The notes: a model not told the origin generated them from the letters alone. Shown: positions 8,378 to 17,502, numbered from the stretch's first letter. The stretch: DNA of 64,000 nt from Pontibacter diazotrophicus (GCF_003367245.1 NZ_QRGR01000005.1:186001-250000), one strand, 5' to 3'. Made by a program: numbers and translations.

Positions 8378-9736
8378 CTAAGCTTTACCTGTTTTATCAC
8401 GCACTTCCTCTTCTGTTATTAAGTGCCGCTTGCGCTGCCGGTAGAGGTAGAGTTCTACAAGTAGCCAAAGAAAAACGAGCGTATACTCCAGCATGATGAG
8501 TCCCATGTTTTCGGTGTTAGAAGTAGTTTGGTAAGCGGCATACGACAGAATGGCCAGACCCGACCATACCACGGCAAAGCGAAAGCGGCTCATGGTAGTA
8601 AGCGCCAGGAGCGTAGTAAGGTACCAGGGGTGCACCGTGGTAGCCAGGAATAGATAGATAGTAAGAGCGGCTGCCATGTAGCCCACAAGCCTGCGGATGG
8701 AGCCCAGCCTTCTTTTAGCGGCTAACCAAACAATAATGAGCAGAGTAGCCAGAGAAAGCAAAGGTCCCAGTATCCAGATGATATTAAAGCCGGCAAGTTT
8801 ATACCCGATCCAGCGCAGGAGGAAATAGATGCTGGCGTTGAACTCGAACTTTTGAAAATACAGGTCCAGGCTCTGGAAAATATGCCGGATCACCTCCATG
8901 GACAGGAGCGGGTAAAACACTGCTACGACTGTTCCCCCTGCAGCTCCACCGAACAGCAGGAATTTTCTCGGGCCCAGCCTGCGGAGCAGGAAAGGCAGAA
9001 ACATGAGCGGCACTAGTTTGGTGCCGATGGCCAGGCCAAAGGCAATGCCTGAAAATACATAGCGCTGGTAATAGAGCTGGAGCAGAGAGAGAAGCAGAAA
9101 GAAGATTATTAGCGCTTCAAAATGTAGGTTGCCCACCAGCTCCAGTATTACCAGCGGATTAAGGGCATACAGCAGCACGTGCTTATCCGGGAGGGCCATT
9201 TTACGAAGCAGCCGCAGCAGCAACAGCATACTTCCTGCCTCTGCCAATAATAGCACCACCCGCATCACCACCACACTGGCCCACAGGTTGTTAGGGAAGA
9301 GCTCAGCAGAAACCCAGAAAACAGCTTGTGAAACAGGCGGATAAATACTGTAGTAGTGGGGGGAATTCAGCTGCTGGTATAGTGCTGTGGTGAGACCGGC
9401 CACAGGCGGCGCATCACCGGAAATAAATGACTGCGGCAGGTGCAGGTAAGGATTTACACCAGCGGCTAACAACCTGCCATCCCATATAAAGCGGAAATAG
9501 TCATCTGACAGTGCCGGGGCAGCAAAAAGGAACAAGAGCCTGAACACGACCGCTGCCCCAATGCCGTACCAAACAGGGAAGCGGGAGTTGATTAGGTAGA
9601 GGTAACAGCCAAAAGCCACTGCAAATAGCACCAACAACTGTGTGAAATCAGTGCGTGGCGTAGTATAGGCCAAAGCCAGATAAGCCAGTGCCGAAATCCC
9701 TGTTACGATGTATGTAGCTGTGTTACTCTTCGTCAT
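8378..9736 (-). CDS. GT-C fold glycosyltransferase (GT87/mannosyltransferase-like)
   Basis: A 452-residue polytopic membrane protein with roughly ten to twelve hydrophobic segments. The first extracytoplasmic loop carries the acidic GT-C signature LSDDYFRFIWDGRLLAAGVNPY (two Asp near residue 78). Such enzymes use polyprenyl-phosphate sugars and add a hexose on the outer face of the membrane. It is the last gene of a minus-strand operon, only 3 bp behind the preceding glycosyltransferase. Donor and acceptor are unknown; the GT87-like label is by resemblance. Confidence 0.7.
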   Translation of the reverse strand: MTKSNTATYIVTGISALAYLALAYTTPRTDFTQLLVLFAVAFGCYLYLINSRFPVWYGIGAAVVFRLLFLFAAPALSDDYFRFIWDGRLLAAGVNPYLHLPQSFISGDAPPVAGLTTALYQQLNSPHYYSIYPPVSQAVFWVSAELFPNNLWASVVVMRVVLLLAEAGSMLLLLRLLRKMALPDKHVLLYALNPLVILELVGNLHFEALIIFFLLLSLLQLYYQRYVFSGIAFGLAIGTKLVPLMFLPFLLRRLGPRKFLLFGGAAGGTVVAVFYPLLSMEVIRHIFQSLDLYFQKFEFNASIYFLLRWIGYKLAGFNIIWILGPLLSLATLLIIVWLAAKRRLGSIRRLVGYMAAALTIYLFLATTVHPWYLTTLLALTTMSRFRFAVVWSGLAILSYAAYQTTSNTENMGLIMLEYTLVFLWLLVELYLYRQRKRHLITEEEVRDKTGKA

Positions 9737-9739
9737 ACT

Positions 9740-11218
9740 TTAAGCACGTCTGCTATGAAAGAGAGAGTAAAAGAACACGGTGCCAAACCCGAAGGCCAGC
9801 ATGATATGGAAAGGCAGTTGCCCATAATCCTGTAACCGGAAAGCCGCGCCAATCCCAAATGTAAAATAAAGCGCCAGCAACCCCTCCAGTATGGTGAGCG
9901 GGCTCATACTTTTCATGCCATACCCCTGTTTTCGCCACGAGTCCTTGGCGTTCCTAATGTTGTATTTCGGCGTCCGGACAAAAGGTGTTTTTTTGCCAAA
10001 GTATCCTTCCAGCACGGCAATGCTGTTGTGCAGCGAAAGCCCCATCGAGATGGACAGGAACAGGATAAATTCAGGCACAAACCGCACCGTGGTGCGCCAG
10101 GCGGAGGCGCTGTGGGCATCGTGTGCTGTCCAGTAAAAAGCAATTAGCGCAGCTAAGCTCAGTAACAGGGCATACCCCAGCTTAAAAAAAGGTGCTAGTT
10201 CCGGTGCATTATTTTTGAGGAACAGCACAGGCACACTTAAAATTGCCGTGAGCAGCACACAAACAAAGATGGCGCTGTTAAGTAGATGAAAGAAGGCGTG
10301 CAGCTTTGTAGAAAGAGATACATTAGAGCGCATCACCCGGCCTAAATGTTTACGTGCGGTTTCTGCAGCTCCTTTTGTCCAGCGGAACTGCTGCGATTTT
10401 AGCGCACCCATGGCGGCGGGTAATTCTGCCGGTGCCTCCACGTCTTCTAAATAAAGAAATTGCCAGCCCCGTAGCTGCGCCCGGTAGCTGAGGTCGAGGT
10501 CTTCGGTCAGGGTGTCAGCCTGCCAGCCCCCGGTATCCAGGATACAAGCCTTCCGCCAGACACCCGCCGTGCCGTTGAAATTCATGAAGTGGCCCCCGCT
10601 GTTGCGCCCTGTCTGCTCCACGGTGAAATGCGCATTCAGCCCGAAAGCTTGTAGCCTCGTCAGCAGGGAATAATCGCTGTTCAGGTGGCTCCAGCGGGTT
10701 TGCACCACACCTATCTGCGGATTGGTGAAAGCGGGGATTGTCTGCTTCAGGAAATCAGGTTTGGGTAAGAAATCCGCATCAAAAATGGCAATGTATTCTC
10801 CTGTCGCCTTTGCCAGCCCGTGCTGTAAGGCTCCGGCTTTATACCCGGTGCGTTCAACCCTGCGGATGTGCTGTATGTTCAGGTGCGGGTAGACTTTGAG
10901 TTTGTCTTCGATAATCGCCGTTGTATCATCCGTAGAGTCATCGAGGATTTGAATCTGCAGGCGGTTGTGGGGGTAATCGAAGGCTGCCACTGCCTCCAGC
11001 AGGCGAGCCACCACATACCGCTCATTGTAAACGGGTAGCTGTACGGTTACGGCTGGCCAGTTCTGCTGCTGCGTGTAAGGTGCTCTTTGGTGTTTGCGGC
11101 GGCTCCTGCGGCGCAACCAATAGAGAATTGTCAGGTGCAGTTGTGCCATGCTATAGCAGAAGATGAAGGTAAGGCATAGCGCATACACAACCAACATCAA
11201 TCCTTCTGCCATACTCAT
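9740..11218 (-). CDS. Membrane GT2 glycosyltransferase, cellulose-synthase/glucosylceramide-synthase-like
   Basis: A 492-residue processive-type GT2 enzyme. One N-terminal membrane helix (about 5-25) is followed by the catalytic domain with DDS (93-95), the DAD metal motif (147-149), TED (238-240) and QQFRW (276-280). Several C-terminal membrane helices follow (from about 305 to 490). This layout fits proteins that make and export or transfer beta-linked sugars, such as CsgB/mannan-synthase-like or ceramide glucosyltransferase-like enzymes. It sits in the middle of the three-gene operon, 9 bp after the first gene. The product is not identifiable from sequence. Confidence 0.75.
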   Translation of the reverse strand: MSMAEGLMLVVYALCLTFIFCYSMAQLHLTILYWLRRRSRRKHQRAPYTQQQNWPAVTVQLPVYNERYVVARLLEAVAAFDYPHNRLQIQILDDSTDDTTAIIEDKLKVYPHLNIQHIRRVERTGYKAGALQHGLAKATGEYIAIFDADFLPKPDFLKQTIPAFTNPQIGVVQTRWSHLNSDYSLLTRLQAFGLNAHFTVEQTGRNSGGHFMNFNGTAGVWRKACILDTGGWQADTLTEDLDLSYRAQLRGWQFLYLEDVEAPAELPAAMGALKSQQFRWTKGAAETARKHLGRVMRSNVSLSTKLHAFFHLLNSAIFVCVLLTAILSVPVLFLKNNAPELAPFFKLGYALLLSLAALIAFYWTAHDAHSASAWRTTVRFVPEFILFLSISMGLSLHNSIAVLEGYFGKKTPFVRTPKYNIRNAKDSWRKQGYGMKSMSPLTILEGLLALYFTFGIGAAFRLQDYGQLPFHIMLAFGFGTVFFYSLFHSRRA

Positions 11219-11227
11219 ACCTGGGTT

Positions 11228-11920
11228 TTATAGATATTTAAATATAGTCAGAATGATTTTATAACCTGCCATCACAGTGCCCTTTACAGTGCCGGATACT
11301 TTAGAGGTGCCTATTCGCTTGCGGTAAGTTACAGGTACTTCGGTGTAACGGATCTTTTGCCTGGCCGCTTTCGCCTGCATTTCTACTGTCCAGCCATAGG
11401 TGCGGTCGCGCATAGAGAGCGCCAGCAGCGTATCCAGTTTAATAGCCCTGAAAGGACCCAGATCGGTAAAGCGGGCGCTATAGAACAAACGCAGCAGGGA
11501 AGTCGCAAGCCAGTTCCCAAAAATCTGCTGGGGCAGCATGGCACCCGCTGCCCGCTTACCCAAAGCCCTGGAACCAATCACCATCTCTGCCTGCCCCTCC
11601 ACAATGGGTTGCACCAGCTGTGGCATCTCCTCCGGATAATCGGAAAAATCACCGTCCAGGAAAACAATGATATCAGGGCGGCCAGTAGCGGGTTTGGCAG
11701 CGGCATAGGCTATTCCTTTGAGGCATGCGTTTCCGTATCCCGGCGTTGGTTCCTCCAGCACGGTAGCACCGGCAGCGGCGGCTACTTCGGCTGTGCGGTC
11801 ACTGGAATTGTTGTTGACCACAATCACCTCCTCTGCAAAACCTGCTGGTATAGCCTGCAGTACTTTGGCAATAGATCGCTCCTCGTTATAAGCAGGAATG
11901 ATAACGTTGATTCGGGGCAT
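11228..11920 (-). CDS. GT2 glycosyltransferase, polyprenyl-phosphate hexose synthase-like
   Basis: I chose the ATG at 11920 because the GT2 fold starts at once (PRINVIIPAYNEE). An in-frame ATG at 11998 would add 26 residues with no family support. The 230-residue protein shows the nucleotide-binding NNNSSDRT segment, the DGD metal motif (in VFLDGDFSDYPEE) and a GSRALG loop. This is the dolichyl-phosphate mannose/glucose synthase-like clade, without a C-terminal membrane domain. As first gene of the operon it may supply a lipid-linked sugar donor for the GT-C enzyme downstream; that is inference. Confidence 0.7.
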   Translation of the reverse strand: MPRINVIIPAYNEERSIAKVLQAIPAGFAEEVIVVNNNSSDRTAEVAAAAGATVLEEPTPGYGNACLKGIAYAAAKPATGRPDIIVFLDGDFSDYPEEMPQLVQPIVEGQAEMVIGSRALGKRAAGAMLPQQIFGNWLATSLLRLFYSARFTDLGPFRAIKLDTLLALSMRDRTYGWTVEMQAKAARQKIRYTEVPVTYRKRIGTSKVSGTVKGTVMAGYKIILTIFKYL

Positions 11921-11982
11921 AATTTGTTTGTGGGCACAAAGATGTTCAAATTCTTTTTCTGATGCTATTATTGGTTTCCTTC

Positions 11983-12015
11983 TTTGGAGTTCTGCCATAA
12001 CATAAGTTACCTTTG
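11983..12015 (+). promoter_or_regulatory. Bacteroidetes-type promoter for bcp
   Basis: A -33 TTTG (11983-11986) is followed after 21 bases by TACCTTTG (12008-12015), a perfect match to the TAnnTTTG -7 consensus of Bacteroidetes. The peroxiredoxin ATG lies 39 bases downstream. Confidence 0.6.
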
Positions 12016-12054
12016 CAGCCTGAATTTCTGCATGAAGTTTGTTGTTAGTTAGTT

Positions 12055-12558
12055 ATGATACTTGAAGCACTTATAAATGAGGACGCGGTGAAGGAGGGAG
12101 ATAAGGCTCCTGACTTTGAACTGCAAAGGCAGGATGGTGGTTTGTTCCGCCTGCATGACCTGCTGAAGGAGAAGAACGTGGTGCTATACTTTTACCCAAA
12201 AGACAGTACCCCAGGCTGTACAAAGCAGGCCTGCGAATTCCGCAACCAGTATGAAGTATTTAAAGAGTATGACGCTGAAGTGGTTGGGGTGAGTTCTGAC
12301 AGCCTGCAGTCGCACAAAAAGTTTGAGCGGGTGCATCACCTGCCTTTTACCCTGCTCAGCGACAAAGGTGGCCAGATACGGAGTATCTATGGGGTGCCGC
12401 GCCAACTGGGTGTGTTTCCCGGGCGAGTGACCTATATCATAGATAAATCAAAAACGGTTCGCGCTATCTACAAGTCTATGTCTAAGCCACTGGAGCACAT
12501 CAGTACAGCGATAGAGGTATTGCGTAGCATCAACGAAGAACAAGACTCTCCAAAGTAA
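12055..12558 (+). CDS. bcp: Bcp/PrxQ-type peroxiredoxin
   Basis: A 167-residue thioredoxin-fold peroxidase that reduces hydrogen peroxide and organic hydroperoxides in the cytoplasm. The peroxidatic Cys55 sits in STPGCT and the resolving Cys60 follows in KQACEF, the atypical two-cysteine spacing of Bcp/PrxQ. The preceding LYFYPKDSTPG and later GVSSDSLQSHKKF motifs are standard. Divergent from the glycosyltransferase operon, it has its own well-formed promoter and ends at a strong terminator. Confidence 0.88.
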   Translation: MILEALINEDAVKEGDKAPDFELQRQDGGLFRLHDLLKEKNVVLYFYPKDSTPGCTKQACEFRNQYEVFKEYDAEVVGVSSDSLQSHKKFERVHHLPFTLLSDKGGQIRSIYGVPRQLGVFPGRVTYIIDKSKTVRAIYKSMSKPLEHISTAIEVLRSINEEQDSPK

Positions 12559-12580
12559 ACGGATGTTTCACCATCAAGTA

Positions 12581-12613
12581 AAAGGCCTCCTGTGATATCA
12601 GGAAGCCTTTTTT
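12581..12613 (+). terminator. Terminator after bcp
   Basis: Stem 12581-12592 / 12599-12610 (one mismatch), 6-nt loop, followed by a run of T. It may also serve the convergent lipoprotein gene, since the left arm begins with A-rich sequence. Confidence 0.75.
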
Positions 12614-12627
12614 AATTTATAAGCTTA

Positions 12628-13197
12628 TCAGGAAGGCCTCTGTTGCAGTACTCTGCCGTCGTTGAATTCTATACTCAAAAAGCCAAATTCTTTATTGTAC
12701 AGAATGCGCCTTACACCTCCATCGTCGGTGCTGTTTGTTATTACCTCATACACATTGTTGTATGCTCTTCCATTTATCTCATGGCTTTCAAAGGTTGGTG
12801 GCGCCTCATTATTTATTTCCCAAATACCATGGTCGGCTACACTCAGTTCTACCTGCAGGTTGTCAGGTTGGCGCAGGATGCGCGTGCTTAGCGCGGGCTC
12901 TACACCCGCTACATCTTCCATTAAGGTTCTAATCTGCACATTAAAGCTTCCAATGCATTCGTCTGTGGCGGTAAATCCCTCGCCTGGGAACTCCTGGGCA
13001 AAAATGCCGGAGCGGGTATATACAACAGGTTCACCTGTATTGGTTTCAAACATGATGCTGTCATTTTGTCTGTAAACAAGCCACTCTGCATCTGCCGCGG
13101 TTGGCTGGTTAAGGGTTACTTCGCCGCACTTTTCGCAGGATGTGAGCACGGCGGTTGCCAGGAGTAATACAAAAAAGTAACGGAGGCTTATCTTCAT
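12628..13197 (-). CDS. Hypothetical lipoprotein
   Basis: A 189-residue protein with a lipoprotein signal: hydrophobic residues 6-18 then LTSC (Cys21), directly followed by EKCGEV. The mature domain has no motif I recognise. It looks beta-rich, with a C-terminal stretch (about 140-185) of alternating polar and hydrophobic residues. It follows the alpha/beta hydrolase gene by 57 bp on the same strand and may be cotranscribed. Confidence 0.6.
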   Translation of the reverse strand: MKISLRYFFVLLLATAVLTSCEKCGEVTLNQPTAADAEWLVYRQNDSIMFETNTGEPVVYTRSGIFAQEFPGEGFTATDECIGSFNVQIRTLMEDVAGVEPALSTRILRQPDNLQVELSVADHGIWEINNEAPPTFESHEINGRAYNNVYEVITNSTDDGGVRRILYNKEFGFLSIEFNDGRVLQQRPS

Positions 13198-13254
13198 CTT
13201 TTTATGAGTACAATTATTTTTTAAATGCTGAATGGTTTTTATGAAAGAGCCGGC

Positions 13255-14217
13255 TTATGTAGCTTCCCTACTATGACTCTGCTTTTCCTCTGTTAGTTGC
13301 ACCTGCCCGAACTTCCTGAACCACTTTACAACCATAGGAAAATGATCGCGCACCGCATCCTTGTGCGTCAGGATGTCGATATGGTCATAGTCGTGCAGAT
13401 GGCCGTTGGCCTTTCCCAATACCCGGAAAGCGGCTTGTTCGCTCCCTGTTTCCAGCAGTAGTTTTTCTACATCCACCGGGTTGCCCAGCACATTGTCTTT
13501 GGCACCGGCCAGATAAAGCGTAGGCGGCACCTCCATTTGCTGCAGCGCTGCGGCATAATCGAACTTGTCGTGCCAGTGGAGCCAGGGCTTTTTTACCACC
13601 CAATCGTTTGTTTGCCGGTGGGTGAGGCGGGTTTCACGGTCGGAGCCCATCTTTAGCTTTTCAGCTGGCAGAGCACCCGTTACAGCCACGGCTGTTTTGG
13701 CTACCCAGTTCCACATCACGTCTATCATAAAGAACTTCTTTGGGCTCCAGATGCTGATGCGGCGCTTGCTTGCGAAGAAGGCCATCGCCTGCACCTTTAC
13801 CGGCACAGTGGGGCGTGCCAGGTAGGCCAGCATGAGCACGCCGCCCCATGAGTGCGCCCCCCAAAATTGTGGCACATCCCCCTTCAGTTCTTTTATCTTG
13901 CTAATAAACGCTGGAAAGTCTTCTTCTAAGGTATGGGTTAAGCCAAAATCTGAATCACCGGAAATGGAGGGCTTGCTTTTGCCCCGGCCCCGCAGGTCAG
14001 CCACAAACACATCGTAGCCCTGCTGCGCCAGAAAAGGAGCAAAGCCTTTTCCAGACTTAGAATAAAAAATGCGCCCGTTTTCGATGGAGCCATGCACCAG
14101 CAGCACCGGCGGCCCCTGCTTGTTTATGCTGAAGCGTTTCAGGTGCAGGGTATCGGTGGCGGTAACAGGTATATAAATGGATGCTGTTTGCAGGTGAGAA
14201 CTAGCAGTTTCTGCCAT
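13255..14217 (-). CDS. Alpha/beta hydrolase
   Basis: A 320-residue serine hydrolase. The oxyanion region LLVHGS (39-44), the DLRGRGKS strand-turn (74-81) and the nucleophile elbow GAHSWGG (Ser123) are clear. A His in the LHDYDHIDIL segment (about 273-282) is the likely catalytic base. No signal peptide is evident. The gene begins 11 bp after the patatin gene, so the two form an operon. Substrate is likely an ester or lipid, but this cannot be fixed from sequence. Confidence 0.78.
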   Translation of the reverse strand: MAETASSHLQTASIYIPVTATDTLHLKRFSINKQGPPVLLVHGSIENGRIFYSKSGKGFAPFLAQQGYDVFVADLRGRGKSKPSISGDSDFGLTHTLEEDFPAFISKIKELKGDVPQFWGAHSWGGVLMLAYLARPTVPVKVQAMAFFASKRRISIWSPKKFFMIDVMWNWVAKTAVAVTGALPAEKLKMGSDRETRLTHRQTNDWVVKKPWLHWHDKFDYAAALQQMEVPPTLYLAGAKDNVLGNPVDVEKLLLETGSEQAAFRVLGKANGHLHDYDHIDILTHKDAVRDHFPMVVKWFRKFGQVQLTEEKQSHSREAT

Positions 14218-14228
14218 GTAGGGGAATT

Positions 14229-15290
14229 TTAATTAGGATACATAAACGCCTGAACGCCTTTCTGGCCGCTTTTGAGCAGGGCTGTTTTATCATCTTCAGT
14301 TAGTTTACGCACACGGGGACTATAGCCGGCTGTGCTCACGGAGATAGTGCGTGCCCAGTCATGTGACGTTAGTCCCTGCCGGTTCAGGTTCTCTTTCACG
14401 ATAGCATAAAAGGCGCCCATATAGTCTCCAAACTTATCAATTTTATAAGGTGCAAGACCTGCCTGTTTCCTGTCATAAGCAATTTGCTCGTCGCGGTCCA
14501 GGCGCAGGCCCAGCGTTTGCGGGTTGTGGAACCTGCCGGCGGCATCGTAGTTCTCCGGTCGTGGCTGCGATTCGTGCAGGTATTCCTCCTTGTCAAATAC
14601 GTCCAGCGGAAAGTTCGCCAGCACACCACCGTCTACCAGCACATCCACATCCTGCCCTTTCTTTGGCTTTGTTACCACCTTGCCCTGCTGGTCGAGCAAT
14701 ACCGCGCGGTAGTATAAAGGCACCGACATAGAAATGCGCACCGCGTGTTTTACCTGAATGTCAGGGTAAGTTTCGTGTGAGAAAACGACCGTGCACTGGT
14801 CTGTCAGGTTGGTTCCGGTCACATACAAATCACGGAAGTTCTTTTGCGGGTTTAATGCATGCAGTTCTGCGAAGGTGATGTCAGCGTTGCCTGTTTTCGC
14901 TTTCAGTTGTTCTCCCAGCCACTCTGTAAATTTGTCGCCCCGATACCAGCCGTATTGTTTAAACAGGCGGTTGGTGCCGCCGAAGAAAATGAACCTGCCG
15001 TCGTTAAACTGCTGCACCGGCGTGCGGAAGGTAATGTCAGTGATCTCATCGGGGGTATAGCCTACTGCCAGCAGGGCAGCCTGTATGGCTCCGGCCGATG
15101 TGCCTGCCACCCGTTTGATGCCCGGTAAGATGTTTTCCTCTTCCAGTGCCTTTAAGGCACCACCATAGGCAATACCGCGTATGCCGCCTCCCTCTAATGC
15201 CAGGTTATAATATTGGGTTTGACCAGAAACAGCTGTGCCAACCAGCAGGCAAAGTAACAGCAGAATATTTTTTATCATGAAAGGCATCAC
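14229..15290 (-). CDS. Patatin-like phospholipase
   Basis: A 353-residue patatin-family lipid acyl hydrolase with an N-terminal signal peptide (about residues 1-24). The catalytic dyad motifs are present: oxyanion glycines GGGIRG (34-39), nucleophile GTSAG (Ser65) and DGG (Asp220). Alternative ATG at residue 5 is equally likely as start. It hydrolyses acyl lipids, probably in the periplasm or at the outer membrane. Cotranscribed with the downstream hydrolase gene. Confidence 0.85.
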   Translation of the reverse strand: MMPFMIKNILLLLCLLVGTAVSGQTQYYNLALEGGGIRGIAYGGALKALEEENILPGIKRVAGTSAGAIQAALLAVGYTPDEITDITFRTPVQQFNDGRFIFFGGTNRLFKQYGWYRGDKFTEWLGEQLKAKTGNADITFAELHALNPQKNFRDLYVTGTNLTDQCTVVFSHETYPDIQVKHAVRISMSVPLYYRAVLLDQQGKVVTKPKKGQDVDVLVDGGVLANFPLDVFDKEEYLHESQPRPENYDAAGRFHNPQTLGLRLDRDEQIAYDRKQAGLAPYKIDKFGDYMGAFYAIVKENLNRQGLTSHDWARTISVSTAGYSPRVRKLTEDDKTALLKSGQKGVQAFMYPN

Positions 15291-15309
15291 CTTGAGGTTC
15301 TGTTATCTT

Positions 15310-15317
15310 CAAAGATA
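15310..15317 (-). promoter_or_regulatory. Candidate -7 element before patatin gene
   Basis: On the minus strand this reads TATCTTTG, matching TAnnTTTG, 19 bases before the patatin start. No good -33 TTTG lies at the expected distance, so support is partial. Confidence 0.35.
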
Positions 15318-15377
15318 AAAAAATAGCCGCTATACCTTAGCCGGAGGTTGGCACTTTTATTTCGTATTATGAAGTGC

Positions 15378-15614
15378 TTAATTTCTTCTGACCGGAATTG
15401 GCTGTGGTTTCAGTTTTGGTCTTAGCACCAGCCAGGCCAGGGTGCCAAAGATGGTACCGGAAAAGAAGGCAATTGCTGTAATGAGCAGTCCGTTCACTCC
15501 CCGCTGCTCTGCATCATGATACACCCATGTCAGGATAAACACGAGCAGCATCATGTACACGCCTATAATTGTTAAGAAAATAAAATTTGGTAAATCTATC
15601 GGTATCAGTTCCAT
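15378..15614 (-). CDS. Small two-helix membrane protein
   Basis: A 78-residue protein from the ATG at 15614; a longer in-frame start at 15656 adds 14 polar residues. Two membrane segments are evident (about 9-28 and 40-60), separated by the loop YHDAEQRGVNG, with a basic proline-rich tail (KLKPQPIPVRR). Family not recognised with certainty; similar short proteins of unknown function occur in Bacteroidetes. It is followed by the patatin gene on the same strand. Confidence 0.55.
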   Translation of the reverse strand: MELIPIDLPNFIFLTIIGVYMMLLVFILTWVYHDAEQRGVNGLLITAIAFFSGTIFGTLAWLVLRPKLKPQPIPVRRN

Positions 15615-16008
15615 ATCTCTTTTGCTGTTTTGTACTAAATCGAAAGTGTAAATCACTTACCTATAGTAATATAAACTGTTATAGCGGGAGTAATGTTTAT
15701 GATTTTATCAAGAATGGCATTGCAATATTAATTATAATCAGGAAGTTGGTTGCATTTTACTGGCCATACAGCCGTGCAAGCAGCAACAGTAAATTGTATT
15801 GCCGCAGAGATGTGGTATTTCGGAGGTATTAAATGCTAAATAGATTTAAAATTGCACGCTTCAAAAAGCAGTGTCACAGACAAAAAGAGGCTACCTGTTT
15901 CAGGCAGCCTCTTTTCATGTATGGTATATTCTGGTGGGATAAGTGTATAGATGCTACGGGTACTTTTAAATCACCAAGGCATTGCCATATACTTTTGCTG
16001 ATATAAAT
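15615..16008. other. Intergenic gap, AT-rich, one terminator
   Basis: No convincing gene. The only structure I see is the terminator at 15883-15915, which on the minus strand ends the ceramidase-like gene. Confidence 0.5.
15883..15915 (-). terminator. Terminator after the ceramidase-like gene
   Basis: Arms 15883-15897 and 15901-15915 pair with a single A-C mismatch and a 3-nt loop. Read on the minus strand the stem is followed by a T run, about 93 bases past the ceramidase stop. Confidence 0.65.
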
Positions 16009-17502
16009 TTAATTTATCTCTGTAGGCGGTAAAGCAGGGCCAGCAGTAGCATGCTGGCGCAGCAGTAGTTGAAGCATCTCCGTTAGATAGTTTCCACTGT
16101 GGGGACCGTAGAAACTCATACTCCGGGTTTCATACTTATCCAGGTTGTAGTGTTCTGCTGGCGTAACATAGCCAATATAGCCTCCATTAAAACTGGTGGC
16201 GATAACCTCTAAACCCTCCTTTGCAGCGGCAGACTCCAACTCGTCCATAAATTCACCGGAATAATCAGCAGGGGCACCTACCAGCACAATGTCGCCTAAC
16301 TGAAGGCTGGTAACATAAGCCGGGTGCTTCCCAAACAACCAGTTGAACAGCATGGGTGCCAGGCGCAGGTTTTCAGAGATGCGCCACTGTGGCTCCGGTA
16401 ACAACAGGGGGACTCGGTTATAGCCAAGCGTATAAATATAGTCAGTTTCTACCTGGTGCAAATCATGCCGCAGGATAGTAGCGAGACGTTCTCCCACTTC
16501 CTCCATACCCCCAAAGGGAGCCTCCTGAAAGTGAACAGCACTGTGGCTGCCTACAGCGCCTGCCGAAAAAGCGGCAAATTCTATTCTTTCCTCCAGGGCG
16601 TCTACCAGCACGCCGGGATAGTCGCGGGAGAGGATGGGCTGCATAGAGGGGAGGGTAGTGGGATGCGCCGAGAAAAAAGAAAGCACGGCAGTAGTGCCAT
16701 CCGGGCGCTCAAACTTCAGGAAGCGCAGTTCTGTGTCCCTGTCTTCCCTTGATTTGGTGAGGCGGTTTCTAACCATACTGGCCGCATTGGCGCTGCCGTA
16801 TCCTACACGGGTGGGGGTGAGGTTCTGCCGCGCCAGCTGTATACTTTGCACTATCTGCTGCGTCAGTTGCTGTACAATTTCTTTTTCAAACTCTCCTGAT
16901 AGAAGCTTCACGCCAATTTTCCGGCCCCAGCCACCAAAGCTGGTATGGCTGTGGGTGGCAGAAAGGTATACCTGCTCCGGCTTCAGGCCCAGTGTCGGGT
17001 ATTGCTTCTCCAGTTCCTGCAGCACCAGCATGGGTACTATCAGCAGGTCCAGGGAAACGAAATAGGCTTCTGTCTGGCCGTTATCAAAAGCGAAGGTGCG
17101 TACCCAGGCGGTATCGTGCACTTCCTCATAGTCCATGCCCAGCCGTTTGCCGTAGCCCGCGAGTGGCGCAGGTGCAGGCGGCGTGATGTTTACTTTTGCC
17201 CAGCCAACCTCCAGCGTGTCGCCGGTTGTGATGGTGGCCGGGTGGCTGTTCAGGCTGGCAAGCGTCTCCTGGTAATAGTCAGTTTGCTGGTAAGGCGTAC
17301 GGTCTATGCGCTGTACCATGCAGGCAGGCAACAATAGGAGCAATAACAGCCAGTACCAGCTTCGGGAGGTTTTCTTTTTAGATGCAGTGGCAGTGTTCAA
17401 TCCTGCGTAGTTTATGAATTGGGTGATTTTATGAATGCGGTATTTTGCTAAGGCAGTATGGCTAAACAACATATAACCGATTTGTGTTAGCAAATGCTTC
17501 AA
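16009..17502 (-). CDS. Neutral/alkaline ceramidase-like lipoprotein
   Basis: Matches the N-terminal domain family of neutral/alkaline nonlysosomal ceramidases. Landmarks are VGWAKVNITPPAPAPLAGYG near the start of the domain, the metal-site motif SATHSHTSFGGWG, and SRDYPGVLVDALE. A lipobox LLLPAC places the mature Cys at residue 61, so the ATG start leaves an unusually long 45-residue N-region. A TTG at 17400 (residue 35) would give a normal lipoprotein signal and may be the real start. The C-terminal beta-sandwich of eukaryotic ceramidases is absent. Substrate could be ceramide or another amide lipid. Confidence 0.72.
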   Translation of the reverse strand: MKHLLTQIGYMLFSHTALAKYRIHKITQFINYAGLNTATASKKKTSRSWYWLLLLLLLPACMVQRIDRTPYQQTDYYQETLASLNSHPATITTGDTLEVGWAKVNITPPAPAPLAGYGKRLGMDYEEVHDTAWVRTFAFDNGQTEAYFVSLDLLIVPMLVLQELEKQYPTLGLKPEQVYLSATHSHTSFGGWGRKIGVKLLSGEFEKEIVQQLTQQIVQSIQLARQNLTPTRVGYGSANAASMVRNRLTKSREDRDTELRFLKFERPDGTTAVLSFFSAHPTTLPSMQPILSRDYPGVLVDALEERIEFAAFSAGAVGSHSAVHFQEAPFGGMEEVGERLATILRHDLHQVETDYIYTLGYNRVPLLLPEPQWRISENLRLAPMLFNWLFGKHPAYVTSLQLGDIVLVGAPADYSGEFMDELESAAAKEGLEVIATSFNGGYIGYVTPAEHYNLDKYETRSMSFYGPHSGNYLTEMLQLLLRQHATAGPALPPTEIN

